A stretch of 62,595 bases of DNA, from NCBI GenBank assembly GCA_013426805.1, contig JACDZG010000011.1, forward strand, positions 28,942-91,536, written 5' to 3'. The position numbers and the translations under genes were made by a program. Shown piece after piece: positions 28,253 through 36,931 of the stretch. Under the pieces are notes generated by a model that had not been told where the DNA came from, searched no databases, and was given only the letters and a program-made list of their open reading frames with translations. The DNA comes from Chromatiaceae bacterium (GTDB taxonomy: Bacteria > Pseudomonadota > Gammaproteobacteria > Chromatiales > Chromatiaceae). Each line of letters opens with the position of its first letter. Position 1 is the stretch's first letter.

Positions 28253-28317
28253 GCGTCGAACCCGGCGGCTTTCTTTGGTGGCACGTCGCCGCGCTGAGCG
28301 CCGACGGGCACCACAGT
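28234..28317 (+). pseudogene. crtC fossil: 28 codons behind crtD
   Basis: In the frame shifted from crtD, bases 28234-28317 read GPRFDLSVEPGGFLWW then HVAALSADGHH. The intact CrtC in this window reads GPRFDAPVAPGGYLWW then YIDALSDDGRH at the matching place, with the same spacing throughout. No more of the hydratase follows: the frame stops at once and the DUF2868 gene begins at 28326. crtC normally overlaps the end of crtD, so this is the remnant of a deleted crtDC arrangement. Confidence 0.82.
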
Positions 28318-28325
28318 TGTGAGCC

Positions 28326-30470
28326 ATGAAGCCGATGCCATCACCCCTCCCGGAAGATCTGGACGAGACCGCGAACGACGGGGCGGACCGCTGGACGGTC
28401 GCGGACCTGATCGACCTCGAACATTACCTTGGCGCCGACGAATCGACCCTGCGCGAACAACCAGCCGCACGGCAGGTGCTGACCGAACGCGACCGCTCCC
28501 TCTATTTAGATGCAATTGCTCCGGCGGTCGCCCCGGCGCAACCGCACAGCGCCGAGCACCGACGCCGCAGCCTCTTATATTGGCTGCGCGCCCGCCGCGC
28601 CGCGGAGGATCCGGAACAGCGTTTGCTGTTGCCCGGCAGCACCTTCGCACAAGCGCAGCGACTGGCTACCCTGGCCTTGATCACCGTCGGGTTCCTACTC
28701 GGCGTCGGCGCCGCATCTGCCCTGCTGAGCTATGACGGCCACCGACCGATCAATGTCACCTGGTACATCTTTCTATTGGTGGTGGTGCAGTTACTGCTGA
28801 TCGCGACGGTATTGGGCGCCTGGCTGGTCCGTCGCTCACGGTCCGTCGGCAGGACGGTACAGGATCTCACCCTGTTGGGACGGCTGATCCGACCGCTGAT
28901 CATGCGGATCAACCGCTGGCTGCAACAGCAGCGCCTCGGCCACGGCAGGCGGGAGCTGCGTGATCAGTCCGCGGCGCAGATCGGACGGCTGCGCTCACAG
29001 TACGCGCTCTATGGCCCCGTCTCTTACCTGCCGGCCTTGATCCCGGCCCAGGTTTTCGGGGTGGCGTTTAATCTCGGCGTGATCCTGACGACCATTGCGC
29101 TCGAGTGGTTCACCGATCTCGCCTTCGGCTGGGGATCCGCGCTGGACCTGAGCCCGCAGTTCATCTACGACCTGGTTCGCACCTTCGCCTGGCCCTGGGG
29201 TTGGCTCTTTGGCGAGGGCGTCGGCTATCCGACGCTCGACCAGATCGCCGGCTCGCGGATCAACCTCAAGGACCCCCTGTTCCTGCTCGACGCCTCGCAC
29301 CTACGCTCCTGGCGTTGGTTCCTGGTGCTCTCGGTGTTCACTTATGGGCTACTGCCGCGGCTGTTGCTGCTCGCCGCGTCTGTCATCACCCAACGCCACC
29401 TGCTTGAACGGCTGCCCTTTACTCAAGGCCGTATCCAGGCACTCTACGCCCGCTTGCTCACCCCGACAGTGGAGACCGCCACCCACGGCAGCGGGCACGG
29501 CCCGGAGATGCCCATCCCGGCACCGATTGCCCACCGCGGCCCGGTGGCAACACCCATTGCCTGGAGTGCGACCCCGACGCCTGTGGCCAAGTCGCCCTCA
29601 AGCCCGACGGCACCGCCGGCCGATGCCGCGGCAGTGACCCTGAGCGCGGAGACGCAAGCGCAACCCGTGGCACGGGTGCCGGATTCGCCAACCCCACCGA
29701 AGCAACCGGTCGCTCCCTCGCCAATACCGGAACCTGCACCGGCGCCTGGAGCGACCCAAGTACCAGAGTCCACCAAGGAGGGACGGGTGCCGGTCCCGTA
29801 TCCCGAGTCGGAACCCGAGCTTGAGGCTAACCCGGAACCCAAGCCCGAGGCTGAAGCGGAACCTGAGCCCGAACCTGAGGCTGTGCCGGCGTCCGAACGG
29901 GACCCGGCATCGACGGCAGAACCTGGGTTTGAGCCCCAGCCGCAGCCCGAACGCATTCCAGACCGGGAACCAAAGCCGCTGCCGTCCAGCGGCGACGCGG
30001 CTCCCGGCGGCATTGCCGCTGACGCCTGTCTGCTGCTGATTCAACTGGACGTGGATGAGATCATCGAGGATCAGGATCGACCCCGACTGGCCTCACTGCT
30101 CGCGCGTCTGGCCGGTTGGCGGGTCGCCGCGTCGGCGTCGTTCGGTTCGGGCCGCGCGATGACCGCCGGGGTCGTGAACTGGGTCGCCGAACAGCGCTGG
30201 CAAGCGCCGCCGGCGCGGGTCGCCATCATCATGGATGGGTCCCAACCGCCGATCACCGAGAATCTGGGCTTCCTGCGCGAGCTGCGCGCGGCCGCCGGCA
30301 CCCAGGCGCAGATCCTGCTTGCCCTGGTCGGCGACCCCCAGGACGACGATGCGCTACCACCGGTGCGAACCTTCGACTTCATCGATTGGCAGCGCAAGAT
30401 CGACCAACTCGCGGATCCCTACCTGCGGCTGGAGATGCTGGTCCCGGCGAGTGACGCAGGAGGAGCATGA
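28326..30470 (+). CDS. DUF2868-type membrane protein with P/E-rich linker
   Basis: 714 residues. The first part (1-390) has about five to six hydrophobic segments (for example near 125-150, 160-180, 245-265 and 340-360) and matches the DUF2868 family by character and by its partner gene. Residues 400-560 are a low-complexity stretch full of Pro, Glu and Ala with many EP repeats. The last 150 residues form a soluble alpha/beta domain (LLLIQLDVDEII..., VAIIMDGSQPP). Its TGA overlaps the ATG of the GTPase (ATGA). DUF2868 and DUF3482 genes usually occur as a pair; the function is unknown. Confidence 0.72.
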   Translation: MKPMPSPLPEDLDETANDGADRWTVADLIDLEHYLGADESTLREQPAARQVLTERDRSLYLDAIAPAVAPAQPHSAEHRRRSLLYWLRARRAAEDPEQRLLLPGSTFAQAQRLATLALITVGFLLGVGAASALLSYDGHRPINVTWYIFLLVVVQLLLIATVLGAWLVRRSRSVGRTVQDLTLLGRLIRPLIMRINRWLQQQRLGHGRRELRDQSAAQIGRLRSQYALYGPVSYLPALIPAQVFGVAFNLGVILTTIALEWFTDLAFGWGSALDLSPQFIYDLVRTFAWPWGWLFGEGVGYPTLDQIAGSRINLKDPLFLLDASHLRSWRWFLVLSVFTYGLLPRLLLLAASVITQRHLLERLPFTQGRIQALYARLLTPTVETATHGSGHGPEMPIPAPIAHRGPVATPIAWSATPTPVAKSPSSPTAPPADAAAVTLSAETQAQPVARVPDSPTPPKQPVAPSPIPEPAPAPGATQVPESTKEGRVPVPYPESEPELEANPEPKPEAEAEPEPEPEAVPASERDPASTAEPGFEPQPQPERIPDREPKPLPSSGDAAPGGIAADACLLLIQLDVDEIIEDQDRPRLASLLARLAGWRVAASASFGSGRAMTAGVVNWVAEQRWQAPPARVAIIMDGSQPPITENLGFLRELRAAAGTQAQILLALVGDPQDDDALPPVRTFDFIDWQRKIDQLADPYLRLEMLVPASDAGGA

Positions 30471-31906
30471 TGGTGCTCGAGATTCCCAGACTGGCCATCA
30501 TGGGCCACCCCAATGCGGGCAAGTCCTCGGTCGTCGCAACGCTGACCGAGAACGACCGCATCGCAATCGACAAGCGGGCCGGAACCACGACCGAGTCCGA
30601 TGTCTACCCGGTCGTCATCGATGGCCAGATCGTCATCGAGTTCATCGATACCCCGGGCTTTCAAAACCCCAGTGCGATCCTGGAATGGTTCCAACTCCAC
30701 GGGGGCCAGTCGGATTTGGCCGCGGCCTTCGTGTCGGCCCACCGGAACAATCCGCTCTTCGCCCACGACTGCGCCTTGCTCGAACCGGTCGCGGCCGGGG
30801 CCGGCATCATCCTGGTGGTCGACGGCTCCAAACGCATCAAAGAGAAAGACCGCGTCGAAATCGAATTATTGCGCCTCACCGCGCGCCCGCGCATGGCGAT
30901 CCTCAACAACCTGACCAGGCAGAGCCGTCACCTGGAGCAGTGGCAGAACACCCTGAGCAAAGGATTCAATTCGGTTCGCGAGTTCAACGCCCACCGGGCG
31001 ACCTACGCCGAGCGCATCAAGCTCCTCAATGCGCTCAAAAGCATCGATCAGCGCTGGGAGCAACGCCTGGAGCAGACCATCGACGCCTTCGAGCGGGACT
31101 GGGAGCGACGCACCGATCAGGCCGCCACCACCATCCTGGACCTGCTGCGGGAGGCCCTGGCCTTCCGCTACACCGAATCCGTCAAGAATAACAAGCTCGT
31201 CTTCCAGAGCGGGCGGGACCAGGTCAAGGCCGAGGTGATGGCCGCCTTCGAAGACGGCTTACGCACCCTGGAGATCAAGGCCCAGGAACAGATCCGCGCC
31301 AATTTTCACCACAACGTCTGGAATGTGTCGGCGGACTCGATCCTCGGTCGTGATCTGCTCTCAGAGGACGTCAACAAGACACTGGGCATTTCCAAGCGCC
31401 AACTCGCCATGGTGGGTATGGCCACCGGGGCCGCCTCCGGAGCCGCCATCGATCTCGTGGCGGCCGGGAGCTCGCTGGGTGCGGCGGCCTTCCTCGGAGC
31501 CGCGGCGGGCGGCATGCTGGGCCTCATGGGGGGAACCGCCCTGGCCAAGCTCGACATTGAAAAGGCCCACGGTACCCAGCGTTTTACGGTGGGCCCGGTC
31601 TCCAACCCCCGGTTCCCGTTCGTCCTGCTCGATCGCATCATCCTGTACAGCGCCCGCGCCATGAACTGGGCGCATGGACGTCAGGCCGCCGACGAGGAGG
31701 CACCGGATAAGGTTCCTGACAAAGACCTCCCTGTCAAAGGCTTTTCCGAGGCACTGACCGCCCAACAGCAACGCGAACTGGCACGGTTTTTCAGCGCCGC
31801 ACGACGCGGCAAGGTGTATGAGCGCGAAGACCAGTGCCGGGACATCATCAAGGGAGTCCTGCGCGACGTTGCGGAAAGCCGCATCGACAGCCGGGCCGAC
31901 CTGTAA
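30467..31906 (+). CDS. DUF3482-type GTPase
   Basis: 479-residue protein with an Era/Der-like G domain: P-loop GHPNAGKSS near residue 12, switch threonines in RAGTTTESD and DTPG near residue 61. The C-terminal half is DUF3482-like, with a Gly/Ala-rich hydrophobic stretch (about 305-355) that may contact the membrane. It probably works with the DUF2868 membrane protein encoded just upstream. Such pairs are widespread in proteobacteria and uncharacterised. Confidence 0.8.
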   Translation: MMVLEIPRLAIMGHPNAGKSSVVATLTENDRIAIDKRAGTTTESDVYPVVIDGQIVIEFIDTPGFQNPSAILEWFQLHGGQSDLAAAFVSAHRNNPLFAHDCALLEPVAAGAGIILVVDGSKRIKEKDRVEIELLRLTARPRMAILNNLTRQSRHLEQWQNTLSKGFNSVREFNAHRATYAERIKLLNALKSIDQRWEQRLEQTIDAFERDWERRTDQAATTILDLLREALAFRYTESVKNNKLVFQSGRDQVKAEVMAAFEDGLRTLEIKAQEQIRANFHHNVWNVSADSILGRDLLSEDVNKTLGISKRQLAMVGMATGAASGAAIDLVAAGSSLGAAAFLGAAAGGMLGLMGGTALAKLDIEKAHGTQRFTVGPVSNPRFPFVLLDRIILYSARAMNWAHGRQAADEEAPDKVPDKDLPVKGFSEALTAQQQRELARFFSAARRGKVYEREDQCRDIIKGVLRDVAESRIDSRADL

Positions 31907-32071
31907 GGAGCGACCCAAGCAATCGGTTGCCCTGGTCGACCCTGCCGGGCGGCAGGCGCTACCGATCACGCACGGCGGGGTACGCACCACCGGCCTATCC
32001 GGACGCAGTTCCCGCCCGACATCCATGCCGAGGCGCCGCTGGCGCCGACCTGAACTTAAGAGGAGTTTTTC

Positions 32072-32464
32072 ATGAGATTTGCGGCAAAAAGAACCTGGCC
32101 GGATCGCCCAGCCGCGTGGGAACAGCAAGGCGAGGCCGAGAACCTGGAGTCCTTCGCCCTGGCCTTTGCAGCCAACCAAGGGCTTGGCTTGGGTACCGAA
32201 TTCATGGTGCTCGATAAGGACTCGGATGACGCGACCCTCGAGTCATTCCGCGTCACGGGTATCGACCCTTACACCTTGGGCGCTCCGGGAGCCCGCCCCG
32301 AGGACCAGATGTCGAGCGCCGTCAACGCTACCCCGTCGCCGCCATTCGTCGCCTCCGCCGCCTCCTTTATGTTCTACATGATCAAGATCGCGGTGATCGC
32401 CCTCGCCATCATCGGCACACTCATGTACCTGTTTCGCCATTTTGGCCTGACACCGCCGGCCTGA
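32072..32464 (+). CDS. Hypothetical protein with C-terminal membrane anchor
   Basis: 130 residues; acidic, soluble N-terminal part and one membrane helix at about residues 100-122. AGAGGAG stands before the ATG. It follows the DUF3482 gene by 165 bases in the same direction and ends 40 bases before an insertion sequence. No family is recognised. Confidence 0.5.
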   Translation: MRFAAKRTWPDRPAAWEQQGEAENLESFALAFAANQGLGLGTEFMVLDKDSDDATLESFRVTGIDPYTLGAPGARPEDQMSSAVNATPSPPFVASAASFMFYMIKIAVIALAIIGTLMYLFRHFGLTPPA

Positions 32465-32506
32465 CGGCCCTCCGACCCCCGACCCCCACCCGCCGCGCGG
32501 GTCGGG

Positions 32507-34315
32507 CTAGATGAGCGTCTCCTGCACACCGCCGGGAGCGGGATCGATGCCGAGGGCCTCGTAGATCGCCAACTGGTCCGGGTCCGCCCGGGTCGCCTTG
32601 CGGATGTGCAGCGTGCGCCCGTCCCCGTGGCGAATGCTCGCGGTCACCCGGCACTGACCCGCGAGGGTCTCGCGCAAGGCTTGCCAACTCAGGTCGCGAC
32701 CCTTGAGCATAAGGTGATGACGAATGATCTGCACGACTTGGTAGGCCAACACTGAAACAAACAGATCGGCGGCGCCACAGGTCTCGCCTCGCCGCTCGGC
32801 CCACGGTGCACCGAGCACGGGAGTCAGGCTGCTGAACACCGCCTCCCGCCCGGTCAGCGCGCGATAAGCACGGAACAACTGCTGCGCATCCCACGCATTC
32901 TCGCTGCTGCGCAGACAGTAAACTGCCGCCCGGACACGCGGGTCAGCGGCGCTCGGCTGACGCTCCCACGACAATCCGACCGCATCGGCGCCGCTCGCAT
33001 CCGTGGTGAGCGTGATTCGATAATGCCGGCCGATCGCACCGCTGCGCTCCTGCAATCGCAGGATGCGTGCGTTGAGCAGGTCCAGGCCCCGGTCCCCCCC
33101 GGGCGTGGCAAGACCGGCAGCAAGACGCGCCAGGCCCGCCTCAAGGCGCAGGGTTCGACGCGCGACGAGCGCGTCTTCCTTGGCCTGGAGGTCCGGGGCA
33201 TGGGAATACAGAAACACCTCCGGCCCATCCGTGCTCGCCACCCGGTACAGCTCCAGTGTGCCGTGCACCGTCTGCACCTGAGTCGAACAATCCCGACAAA
33301 GCGCCGGGGCCCGCTCCCCCGCCACCACCAGATAGCGGTATCCGTGCGCCCTCAACCAGGCGAGATTGACCGCGTCGGCCGTGCTTCGATCGATTGCCAC
33401 CAAGGCACCAACAGGGGCACCAAGCCGATCAAGCATCGTGCCGAGCGATGATCCATCGACAACCTGACGATGGAAACTCAAAGAGCGACGGATGAAACCA
33501 CTCTGGTCGAGCACCAACCCCAGGGTCGTCGCGCCAGGACCATCAGGGCTCAAATCCGTCGGGTGCTGCGGCCAATCCTTGGTCGCACGTCCCAGCGCCT
33601 CCCCACGACAGGTCTGGCTCAGGTCGTAGATCGGCTCCGCCGCGGGTTCTTGAACGCGTTCGAGCACCCGCGTAAACAGCTGGGACTCTAAGGCGCTGCG
33701 ATATTTCAGCAGATTGTCCTCTACGCGAAAGAGCACCCAGGGGGTCAAGGCCGCGACATCAATCCCGAGGAGTTCGCCGATCGCACTGCGCTCGCCCCAG
33801 GCCGCAAGCGCTCCGGGCGCCGTTCCAGGAGTCGCCAGACGCGCCACCACCATTGCTGCCGCCGCCGCGACCTGACGTTCCGGCATCCCCAGTCTGCGCA
33901 GTTGATCGCTCAATCCCAGCCTTCCAATGGCCCACAAGGCGACGTGCTCGACCCCCACCGACTGCGCCCGCACCAGATCCAGGGACGCGACCTCGACCGA
34001 CGCCAAGGCTCCGTCGTCACCGTGCGGCCGTGACCGCGCTTCACGCGCCAGCAACAGTGCCGCCAGCCGCTGCGCCTCACGCTCGACGACCTGATCGCAC
34101 CCAGGTCCGGTCGAGACCACCCGACCGGCGAGGATCTCCTCAATGCGCCCACACAGGGTCTGCCACAGATCCGGACTCAGAACGAAATGTTGGCCCAAAT
34201 TCAACAGCGTCACCTGTCGTACCCGACCCCCGACCCGCTCGCTGCGCACCAAACGATGGCTGTAGTAATGCTCCCCGGTAGGGAGCGAACGGGTGAGGGT
34301 GCGACGGATATACAT
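32507..34315 (-). mobile_element. IS1634-like transposase
   Basis: 602-residue DDE transposase of the IS1634/IS4-like type. Its N-terminus (RRTLTRSLPTGEHYYSHRLVRSERVGGRVRQ) and the central acidic region VDGSSLGTMLDRLGAPVGALVAIDR are typical. The ATG at 34315 (MYIRRTLTR) is used because the upstream extension has no family character. The frame is intact. I could not find terminal inverted repeats or a target duplication by eye, so the element ends are not defined. Confidence 0.78.
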
Positions 34316-34578
34316 CGATATACAGTGCACCGACGACCGGACGGAATCAAGGTCTGGCGACAAGAACCCGATAGAAAAGAACGGGATCCAGACAACCGAC
34401 CCGCCGCTCCGTCGTGGCATGATGATCCGCGACAACCACCGCACCGATTCGTAAACCCCCTTTACAAATCCCTATTGCGTCATTCTCTTAACACTTCAGA
34501 CGGCCCGCCGTTTCCGTATTATGGCACTACGGCAGCGCAACCCATTATGGCACTACTCATCCGATGTGTAATTTTCGT

Positions 34579-34610
34579 TTGACATTTCTATCTGTCAGGC
34601 TAAGATGACA
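34579..34610 (+). promoter_or_regulatory. Promoter/operator of LH2 cassette 1
   Basis: TTGACA (34579-34584), 16-base spacer, TAAGAT (34601-34606). The exact TGT-N12-ACA dyad TGTCAGGCTAAGATGACA (34593-34610) covers the -10. The cassette 2 promoter has the same dyad and spacing. A leader of about 140 bases precedes the first pucB. Confidence 0.8.
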
Positions 34611-34748
34611 CTCACGGTCTGGACGGCAGCTTGGGAATGACACCAACCGCCTTACAGAACGTTTGGCTTCGCAATAGCGAGCGCCGAAATCGCCCCGTTG
34701 CCCCATTATCAGCGACGGTTTTCATAGCCAAATACGGAGGCCACTCAC

Positions 34749-34874
34749 ATGGCAAACCTGACGCCTGAACAGGCAAAAGAGTTCCACGAGCAGTTCAAGA
34801 TCACCTATACCGCATTCGTCGGCCTGGCCGCCGTTGCGCATCTGCTGGTCTTCGCTTCCAAGCCCTGGTTCTGA
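34749..34874 (+). CDS. pucB: LH2 beta polypeptide, cassette 1 first copy
   Basis: 41 residues (MANLTPEQAKEFHEQFKITY...). One membrane helix holds the pigment-ligand His in AVAHLLVFASKPWF, with Trp nine residues later, as in LH2 beta of Phaeospirillum molischianum. A CGGAGG ribosome site stands before the ATG. It is the first gene of a pucBABA cassette and is followed by an alpha gene after 17 bases. Confidence 0.95.
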   Translation: MANLTPEQAKEFHEQFKITYTAFVGLAAVAHLLVFASKPWF

Positions 34875-34891
34875 AATAGAAGGTCGATCAA

Positions 34892-35110
34892 ATGTTTCCT
34901 AATGTCTTTGATTACAAGCCGATCGAGCAAGATTACCGCATTTGGCTGGTTGTCAACCCGTCCGTGTGGCTGATGCCGATCCTATTCGCCGTGCTGCTGA
35001 TCGCCCTTGTCGTTCACAGCTATGCGATCAACCTGCCTGGGCGCGGCTTCGCCGGCACGGCCCCGGTCGTCGCTCCGGCAGTCGTTGTAGCCCCGGCCCC
35101 GGCTGGCTGA
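34892..35110 (+). CDS. pucA: LH2 alpha polypeptide, cassette 1 first copy
   Basis: 72 residues. The segment [29 protein letters not shown] ends in the pigment-ligand His. The residue 11 positions after it is Phe (GRGF), where LH1 alpha and the cassette 2 LH2 alphas have Trp. After the helix is an 18-residue tail of Ala, Pro and Val. A loss of the hydrogen-bonding Trp usually shifts absorption to the blue, so this chain may form a B800-820-like complex; that is inference. Confidence 0.94.
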   Translation: MFPNVFDYKPIEQDYRIWLVVNPSVWLMPILFAVLLIALVVHSYAINLPGRGFAGTAPVVAPAVVVAPAPAG

Positions 35111-35201
35111 TCGTACCGGCTCTTTGCGTCTCGGCGACGCCACTGACTGAAAGTTGATGGCAAAGCCGCAGCGTAAAGAAAACCGAACGGAGGCCTACCC
35201 G

Positions 35202-35405
35202 ATGGCGGAACCGAGAATGGCCGATATGAAACCGGCCGCACCCAAAATGGCCGCACCTAAACCGGCCGCAACAAAGGTGAATGAGATGCTGACCCCAGAC
35301 CAAGCAAAAGAATTCCATGAGCAGTTCAAGGTGACCTACACCGCGTTCGTCGGTCTCGCCGCCGTCGCGCACCTGCTGGTCTTCGCTTCCAAGCCCTGGT
35401 TCTAA
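35202..35405 (+). CDS. pucB: LH2 beta polypeptide with extended N-terminus, cassette 1
   Basis: 67 residues. The last 39 are a normal LH2 beta (LTPDQAKEFHEQFKVTYTAF to KPWF). The first 28 are a low-complexity stretch of Ala, Pro, Lys and Met, with a KMAAPKPAA-like repeat. A GGAGG ribosome site six to eight bases before the ATG at 35202 supports the long form. An internal ATG at 35286, at the start of the normal chain and preceded by AGGTGA, could give a short form. Confidence 0.88.
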   Translation: MAEPRMADMKPAAPKMAAPKPAATKVNEMLTPDQAKEFHEQFKVTYTAFVGLAAVAHLLVFASKPWF

Positions 35406-35429
35406 TCTGAAACTCAATAGGTAACTCAA

Positions 35430-35594
35430 ATGGCCGACAACATTGCAAAGCCGAAAAACCCCGATGACGATTGGAAGATGTGGCTGGTCGTCAACCCCGC
35501 AACCTGGCTCATGCCGATCCTGTTCGCGGTGCTGATCATCGCCTTGGTTGTTCACAGCTATGCGATCAATCTGCCCGGACGCGGCTTCGCTTGA
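35430..35594 (+). CDS. pucA: LH2 alpha polypeptide, cassette 1 second copy
   Basis: 54 residues (MADNIAKPKNPDDDWKMWLVVNP...). The helix ends with the pigment-ligand His in ALVVHSYAINLPGRGFA. As in the other cassette 1 alpha, Phe sits 11 residues after the His. It has no Ala/Pro tail. It begins 24 bases behind the extended pucB. Confidence 0.94.
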   Translation: MADNIAKPKNPDDDWKMWLVVNPATWLMPILFAVLIIALVVHSYAINLPGRGFA

Positions 35595-35613
35595 TCCGAT
35601 TTGGCTGAGATGA

Positions 35614-35630
35614 GCCGCCGTGATGGCGGC
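35614..35630 (+). terminator. Hairpin after LH2 cassette 1; gap 35595-36067
   Basis: Arms GCCGCC and GGCGGC around a 5-base loop, 20 bases after the last pucA stop. The rest of the gap up to the second puc promoter has no credible gene; it holds a T-rich run near 35998-36010. Confidence 0.5.
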
Positions 35631-36067
35631 CCGGGAGTGTGGCTGTGACGATGCTCGCAACGGGCATTGCGCAATCGCCTCCCGAGGTTAGCGGCAGAAA
35701 AACACCGAAAGGACTTCGGCGCCGCGAACCACTTTAGAGCTAACAGGGGCTCTCGTGACCGTCCCTTGATCCTTCATGGTCGTGCACCAAGAGGATCAGG
35801 GGATAGGTCCCCGCAAGGTACCGAAGCGCTTCCTTGCGTTTCGCTCCCCGCTTGAGGTGGCACCCCGTCACCAACCGCTCAATCAACCTGAAATTTCGGA
35901 TCGCCACGGATCGGAAGCACCCCGCGAAGCCAGCGAAAAGAGACAGGCGCCCTCGACAGCGATTTCAGAAAACACATCCGTCTAATTGATTTATAGTTCT
36001 TTTTTTGATGCTCTATTGTGCCTGGGCCAGCCGTGGACGATTTTTTCATCGCGAGTGTAGCTTTCGC

Positions 36068-36099
36068 TTGACATTCTCCCGTGTCAGGCTAAGATGACA
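36068..36099 (+). promoter_or_regulatory. Promoter/operator of LH2 cassette 2
   Basis: TTGACA (36068-36073), 16-base spacer, TAAGAT (36090-36095), and the same 18-base dyad TGTCAGGCTAAGATGACA (36082-36099) as at cassette 1. Between the -35 and the dyad several bases differ from cassette 1, so the dyad is conserved beyond its surroundings. Confidence 0.8.
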
Positions 36100-36240
36100 C
36101 CCATCGGACCGCGATGTTCACACGGTTCGCAAGCCAGGCACCAGCCGGCTTCACAGGATTCGGGGCAGACTCTGCCGCGATCACCCCGCCACCGGAACTT
36201 CCGGAGACGGTTTTCAACGGTCCACAACGGAGGCCAGACA

Positions 36241-36366
36241 ATGGCAAACCTGACGCCTGACCAGGCAAAAGAGTTCCACGAGCAGTTCAAGATCACCTAT
36301 ACCGCATTCGTCGGCTTGGCCGCCGTTGCGCATCTGTTGGTCTTCGCTTCCAAGCCCTGGTTCTGA
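36241..36366 (+). CDS. pucB: LH2 beta polypeptide, cassette 2 first copy
   Basis: 41 residues, differing from the first cassette 1 beta at a single position (TPDQ instead of TPEQ). The same helix ligand His and KPWF end are present. A CGGAGG ribosome site precedes the ATG at 36241. Confidence 0.95.
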   Translation: MANLTPDQAKEFHEQFKITYTAFVGLAAVAHLLVFASKPWF

Positions 36367-36383
36367 AATAGAGGGTCTATCAA

Positions 36384-36611
36384 ATGTTTCCTAATGTCTT
36401 CGATTACAAGCCCAGCGAACAAGACTACCGTATTTGGCTGGTTGTCAACCCGTCCACTTGGCTGATGCCGATCTTCATGGCTTTGGTTGTTCTGGCTCTG
36501 GCCGTCCACTTGGTCGCTTTCTCGATTCCCGGCCGTGCCTGGACCAATCAGAAGGCTCCTGTCGTGGAAGTCGTTCCTGTCGCTGTTGTCGCACCGGCTC
36601 CGGCTGGCTGA
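36384..36611 (+). CDS. pucA: LH2 alpha polypeptide, cassette 2 first copy
   Basis: 75 residues; N-terminus [24 protein letters not shown] as in cassette 1. The helix ends ALAVHLVAFSIPGRAW, giving Trp 11 residues after the pigment-ligand His (Phe in cassette 1). A tail rich in Val, Pro and Ala follows. The Trp predicts a normal near-850-nm band; spectral effects are inferred. Confidence 0.94.
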   Translation: MFPNVFDYKPSEQDYRIWLVVNPSTWLMPIFMALVVLALAVHLVAFSIPGRAWTNQKAPVVEVVPVAVVAPAPAG

Positions 36612-36702
36612 TAGCATCGGTAATGGCGGCATCCGCCGCGCCAATGATTGAAGCATAATGGCAAAGCGGCAACGTCAAGCGACCCGACCGGAGGCTGCCC
36701 CG

Positions 36703-36906
36703 ATGGCGGAACCAAGAATGGCCGAACAAAAGCCGGCCGCACCTAAGATGGCCGCGCCAAGACCGGCCGAAACCAAGGTAAATGACATGCTTACCCCTGA
36801 TCAGGCAAAAGAGTTTCACGAGCAGTTCAAGATCACCTATACCGCATTCGTCGGCCTGGCCGCCGTTGCGCACCTGCTCGTTTTCGCATCCAAGCCCTGG
36901 TTCTAA
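36703..36906 (+). CDS. pucB: LH2 beta polypeptide with extended N-terminus, cassette 2
   Basis: 67 residues with the same build as the cassette 1 homologue: 28-residue Ala/Pro/Lys-rich front (MAEPRMAEQKPAAPK...) and a 39-residue standard beta chain. The ATG at 36703 follows GGAGG. An in-frame ATG upstream (36658) is possible but has a poor ribosome site. An internal ATG stands before LTPDQ, as in cassette 1. Confidence 0.88.
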   Translation: MAEPRMAEQKPAAPKMAAPRPAETKVNDMLTPDQAKEFHEQFKITYTAFVGLAAVAHLLVFASKPWF

Positions 36907-36931
36907 ACCGAATACTCGATAGGTAACTCAA

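Noticed and set aside
32466-34500. Search for terminal inverted repeats of the IS1634-like element
   Set aside because: The C-rich stretch at 32470-32505 resembles internal transposase sequence but has no convincing partner beyond 34315; ends not called.
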